In this document: positions 6,001 to 6,852 of the stretch, one piece after another
How positions within the stretch are numbered: the stretch's first letter is position 1
Layout: every line of letters begins with the position of its first letter
DNA from: Alistipes sp. CAG:268
Lineage (GTDB): Bacteria; Bacteroidota; Bacteroidia; Bacteroidales; Rikenellaceae
Direction: 5' to 3'
NCBI GenBank assembly: GCA_000434235.1
Contig: FR892004.1
Span: 1-6,852, forward strand
DNA: 6,852 nt
The notes under the pieces: generated by a model
What the model was told of the DNA's origin: nothing
The model's database searches: none
What the model saw: only the letters and a program-made list of their open reading frames with translations
Made by a program: the position numbers and the translations under genes

Positions 6001-6555
6001 ATGAACGAACTCGAAAAGATGGCCACGGGCGAGCTTTACGACTTCTCGAAGCCCGAGATCATGGAGAGCTTCCGCCGCTGCCGGAAGCGTCTCGCACGGT
6101 TCAACGCCGCATCGCCCGACGAGGAGACGGAGTACCGCGCGGCGCTGGCCGGGCTCATGCCCGCATCCGACCCTTCGGCCACGGTCATCCCGCCCTTCCG
6201 GTGCGACCACGGGCACACGATCCGGCTGGGGAGGAAGGTCTTCGTCAATACGAACTGCACGTTCCTCGACAGCGGAGGCATCACGGTCGGCGACCACACG
6301 CTCATCGGACCCAACTGCCAGCTCTACACGCCGCAGCACCCGATCGACTACCTCGAACGCCGCCAGACGAAGGAGTCGGCGCGGCCGATCGTAATCGGAC
6401 AGGACTGCTGGCTCGGAGGCGGCGTCATCGTCTGTCCCGGCGTGCGGATCGGCGACCGGTCGATCATCGCCGCGGGGAGCGTCGTCGTACACGACATACC
6501 CGAAGACTCGCTGGCGGCCGGAAATCCGGCCGTCGTGAAACGCAAGTTACGTTAA
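6001..6555 (+). CDS. sugar O-acetyltransferase, maltose/galactoside (Maa/LacA) type
   Basis: The 184-residue protein transfers acetyl from acetyl-CoA to a sugar hydroxyl and is expected to form a trimer of left-handed beta-helices. The N-terminal domain opens with EKMATGELYDFSKPE (5-19), typical of the Maa/LacA group. The hexapeptide-repeat region runs from about residue 73 to 165 and includes VNTNCTFLDSGGITVGDHTLIGP (82-104) in two strands of the helix. The catalytic His is H113 in YTPQHP (109-114), and N83 is the usual partner position. The closing CoA-side segment is WLGGGVIVCPGVRIGD followed by IIAAGSVVVHDIPEDSLAAGNPA. The sugar acceptor cannot be told; these enzymes are often detoxifying and broad. 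The gene starts 25 bp after rseP and is probably in its transcript. The sequence AGGAGG at 5974-5979 lies too far from the ATG to act as a ribosome-binding site. Confidence 0.92.
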   Translation: MNELEKMATGELYDFSKPEIMESFRRCRKRLARFNAASPDEETEYRAALAGLMPASDPSATVIPPFRCDHGHTIRLGRKVFVNTNCTFLDSGGITVGDHTLIGPNCQLYTPQHPIDYLERRQTKESARPIVIGQDCWLGGGVIVCPGVRIGDRSIIAAGSVVVHDIPEDSLAAGNPAVVKRKLR

Positions 6556-6575
6556 AACTTCAAAAAGGGAGACCC

Positions 6576-6852
6576 ATGGAACAGACCCCGAAAAAGATAG
6601 ACGCGGCAGAGACGGAGCCGCAGAACGGTCGGACCGACACGATGCAGGCACCGGCGGCCGAGGAGGCGATCGCACGGTGTGCAGCCGCACTCAGACGCCA
6701 CCACTTCGACGTGGTCACGGTGAAGACGCCCGAGGAGGCGTTCGAGGTGATGCGTGCGACGGTCGAGGCCGAACAGCCGAAGCTCGTGTCGTTCGGCGAC
6801 TCGATGACCATGCGCACCACGGGCATCGTGGAGTGGCTCCGCGCCGACAGCC
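6576..6852 (+). CDS. LUD-domain (LutC-like) protein, 5' part only
   Basis: The first 92 codons are present and the window ends inside the gene. Residues from about 26 form the start of an LUD (lactate utilization, formerly DUF162) domain: the helix EEAIARCAAALRRHHFD (29-45), the strand VVTVKTPEEAFEVM (46-59), then KLVSFGDSMTMRTTGIVEWL (69-88), which matches the family's glycine/serine/threonine loop followed by a helix. LUD proteins occur with LutAB in lactate oxidation and also, in gut Bacteroidota, as stand-alone genes of uncertain role. The first 25 residues are polar and unlike the domain. An in-frame ATG at 6642 would remove most of them, but the ATG at 6576 is better placed, 20 bp after the previous stop and just behind AAAAAGGGAG (6562-6571), the one leader here with some Shine-Dalgarno character. 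Confidence 0.78.
   Translation, partial: MEQTPKKIDAAETEPQNGRTDTMQAPAAEEAIARCAAALRRHHFDVVTVKTPEEAFEVMRATVEAEQPKLVSFGDSMTMRTTGIVEWLRADS

Larger units (their letters stand above)
2544..6852 (+). other. probable operon: M23-like, dxr, rseP, acetyltransferase, LUD gene
   Basis: Five same-strand genes follow one promoter, with gaps of 9, 15, 25 and 20 bp. No terminator-like hairpin with a U-run and no internal -33/-7 pair lies in those gaps. The first three genes share the same reading-frame phase. They combine cell-wall, isoprenoid and envelope-protease functions; the last two look metabolic. Co-transcription is inferred from spacing. Confidence 0.7.

Noticed and set aside
3962..6004. Long plus-strand reading of about 680 codons overlapping dxr and rseP
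   Set aside because: It is out of frame with both genes and its product is dominated by Arg, Pro, Ala and Gly, the usual shadow of GC-rich coding sequence.
2598..6026. Very long open reading on the minus strand (over 1,100 codons) opposite the LytM-like, dxr and rseP genes
   Set aside because: It is codon-aligned with three sense genes that all sit in the same phase. It stays open because those genes avoid TTA, CTA and TCA codons, as GC-rich genes do. Its product would be a His/Asp/Val-rich string with no recognisable domain, and the sense genes are unmistakable.
1..6852. Possible defence island, mobile element, CRISPR array or RNA gene
   Set aside because: No transposase, integrase, terminal repeats, regularly spaced repeats or tRNA/rRNA-like sequence is visible. 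Almost every base is accounted for by core-type genes and short control regions.

Overview
The window looks like a chromosomal stretch from a GC-rich member of the Bacteroidota, most plausibly an Alistipes-like gut organism. Three things support this. Every intergenic promoter I can find matches the Bacteroidota form, a TTG at about -33, a 20-nt spacer, then TAnnTTTG at -7. Most genes lack a Shine-Dalgarno sequence, and several have A-rich leaders. The protein set and the gene pair dxr-rseP also fit. The genus is inferred from base composition and protein style, not from a search.

Layout, left to right: the last codons of an unidentified plus-strand gene (1-89); a small capless HAD-type phosphatase (96-485); a 154-bp gap with a 20-nt direct repeat, a long hairpin and a promoter; an exported M48 zinc protease (640-1443); a strong bidirectional terminator (1469-1508) shared with a convergent, minus-strand sugar-nucleotidyltransferase-like gene (1550-2461); a 151-bp divergent control region with two back-to-back promoters; then a plus-strand run that reads as one operon to the window edge. 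That run contains a membrane-anchored LytM/M23-like protein (2613-3482), dxr (3492-4643), a site-2 protease rseP (4659-5975), a maltose/galactoside-type O-acetyltransferase (6001-6555) and the start of an LUD-domain protein (6576 to the edge). Its gaps are only 9, 15, 25 and 20 bp.

The operon is weighted to the cell envelope. Dxr commits carbon to the MEP isoprenoid pathway, which also supplies undecaprenyl carriers. RseP is an intramembrane protease of envelope stress signalling. The M23-like protein has the fold signature of a peptidoglycan endopeptidase, but every zinc and catalytic residue I can align is replaced, so it is probably a non-enzymatic scaffold or activator. This is the most interesting observation in the window. 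The acetyltransferase and LUD genes look like metabolic passengers.

I see no mobile element, CRISPR array, RNA gene or defence system. No stretch over about 300 bp lacks a gene. The long antisense and out-of-frame open readings are by-products of GC-rich codon choice.
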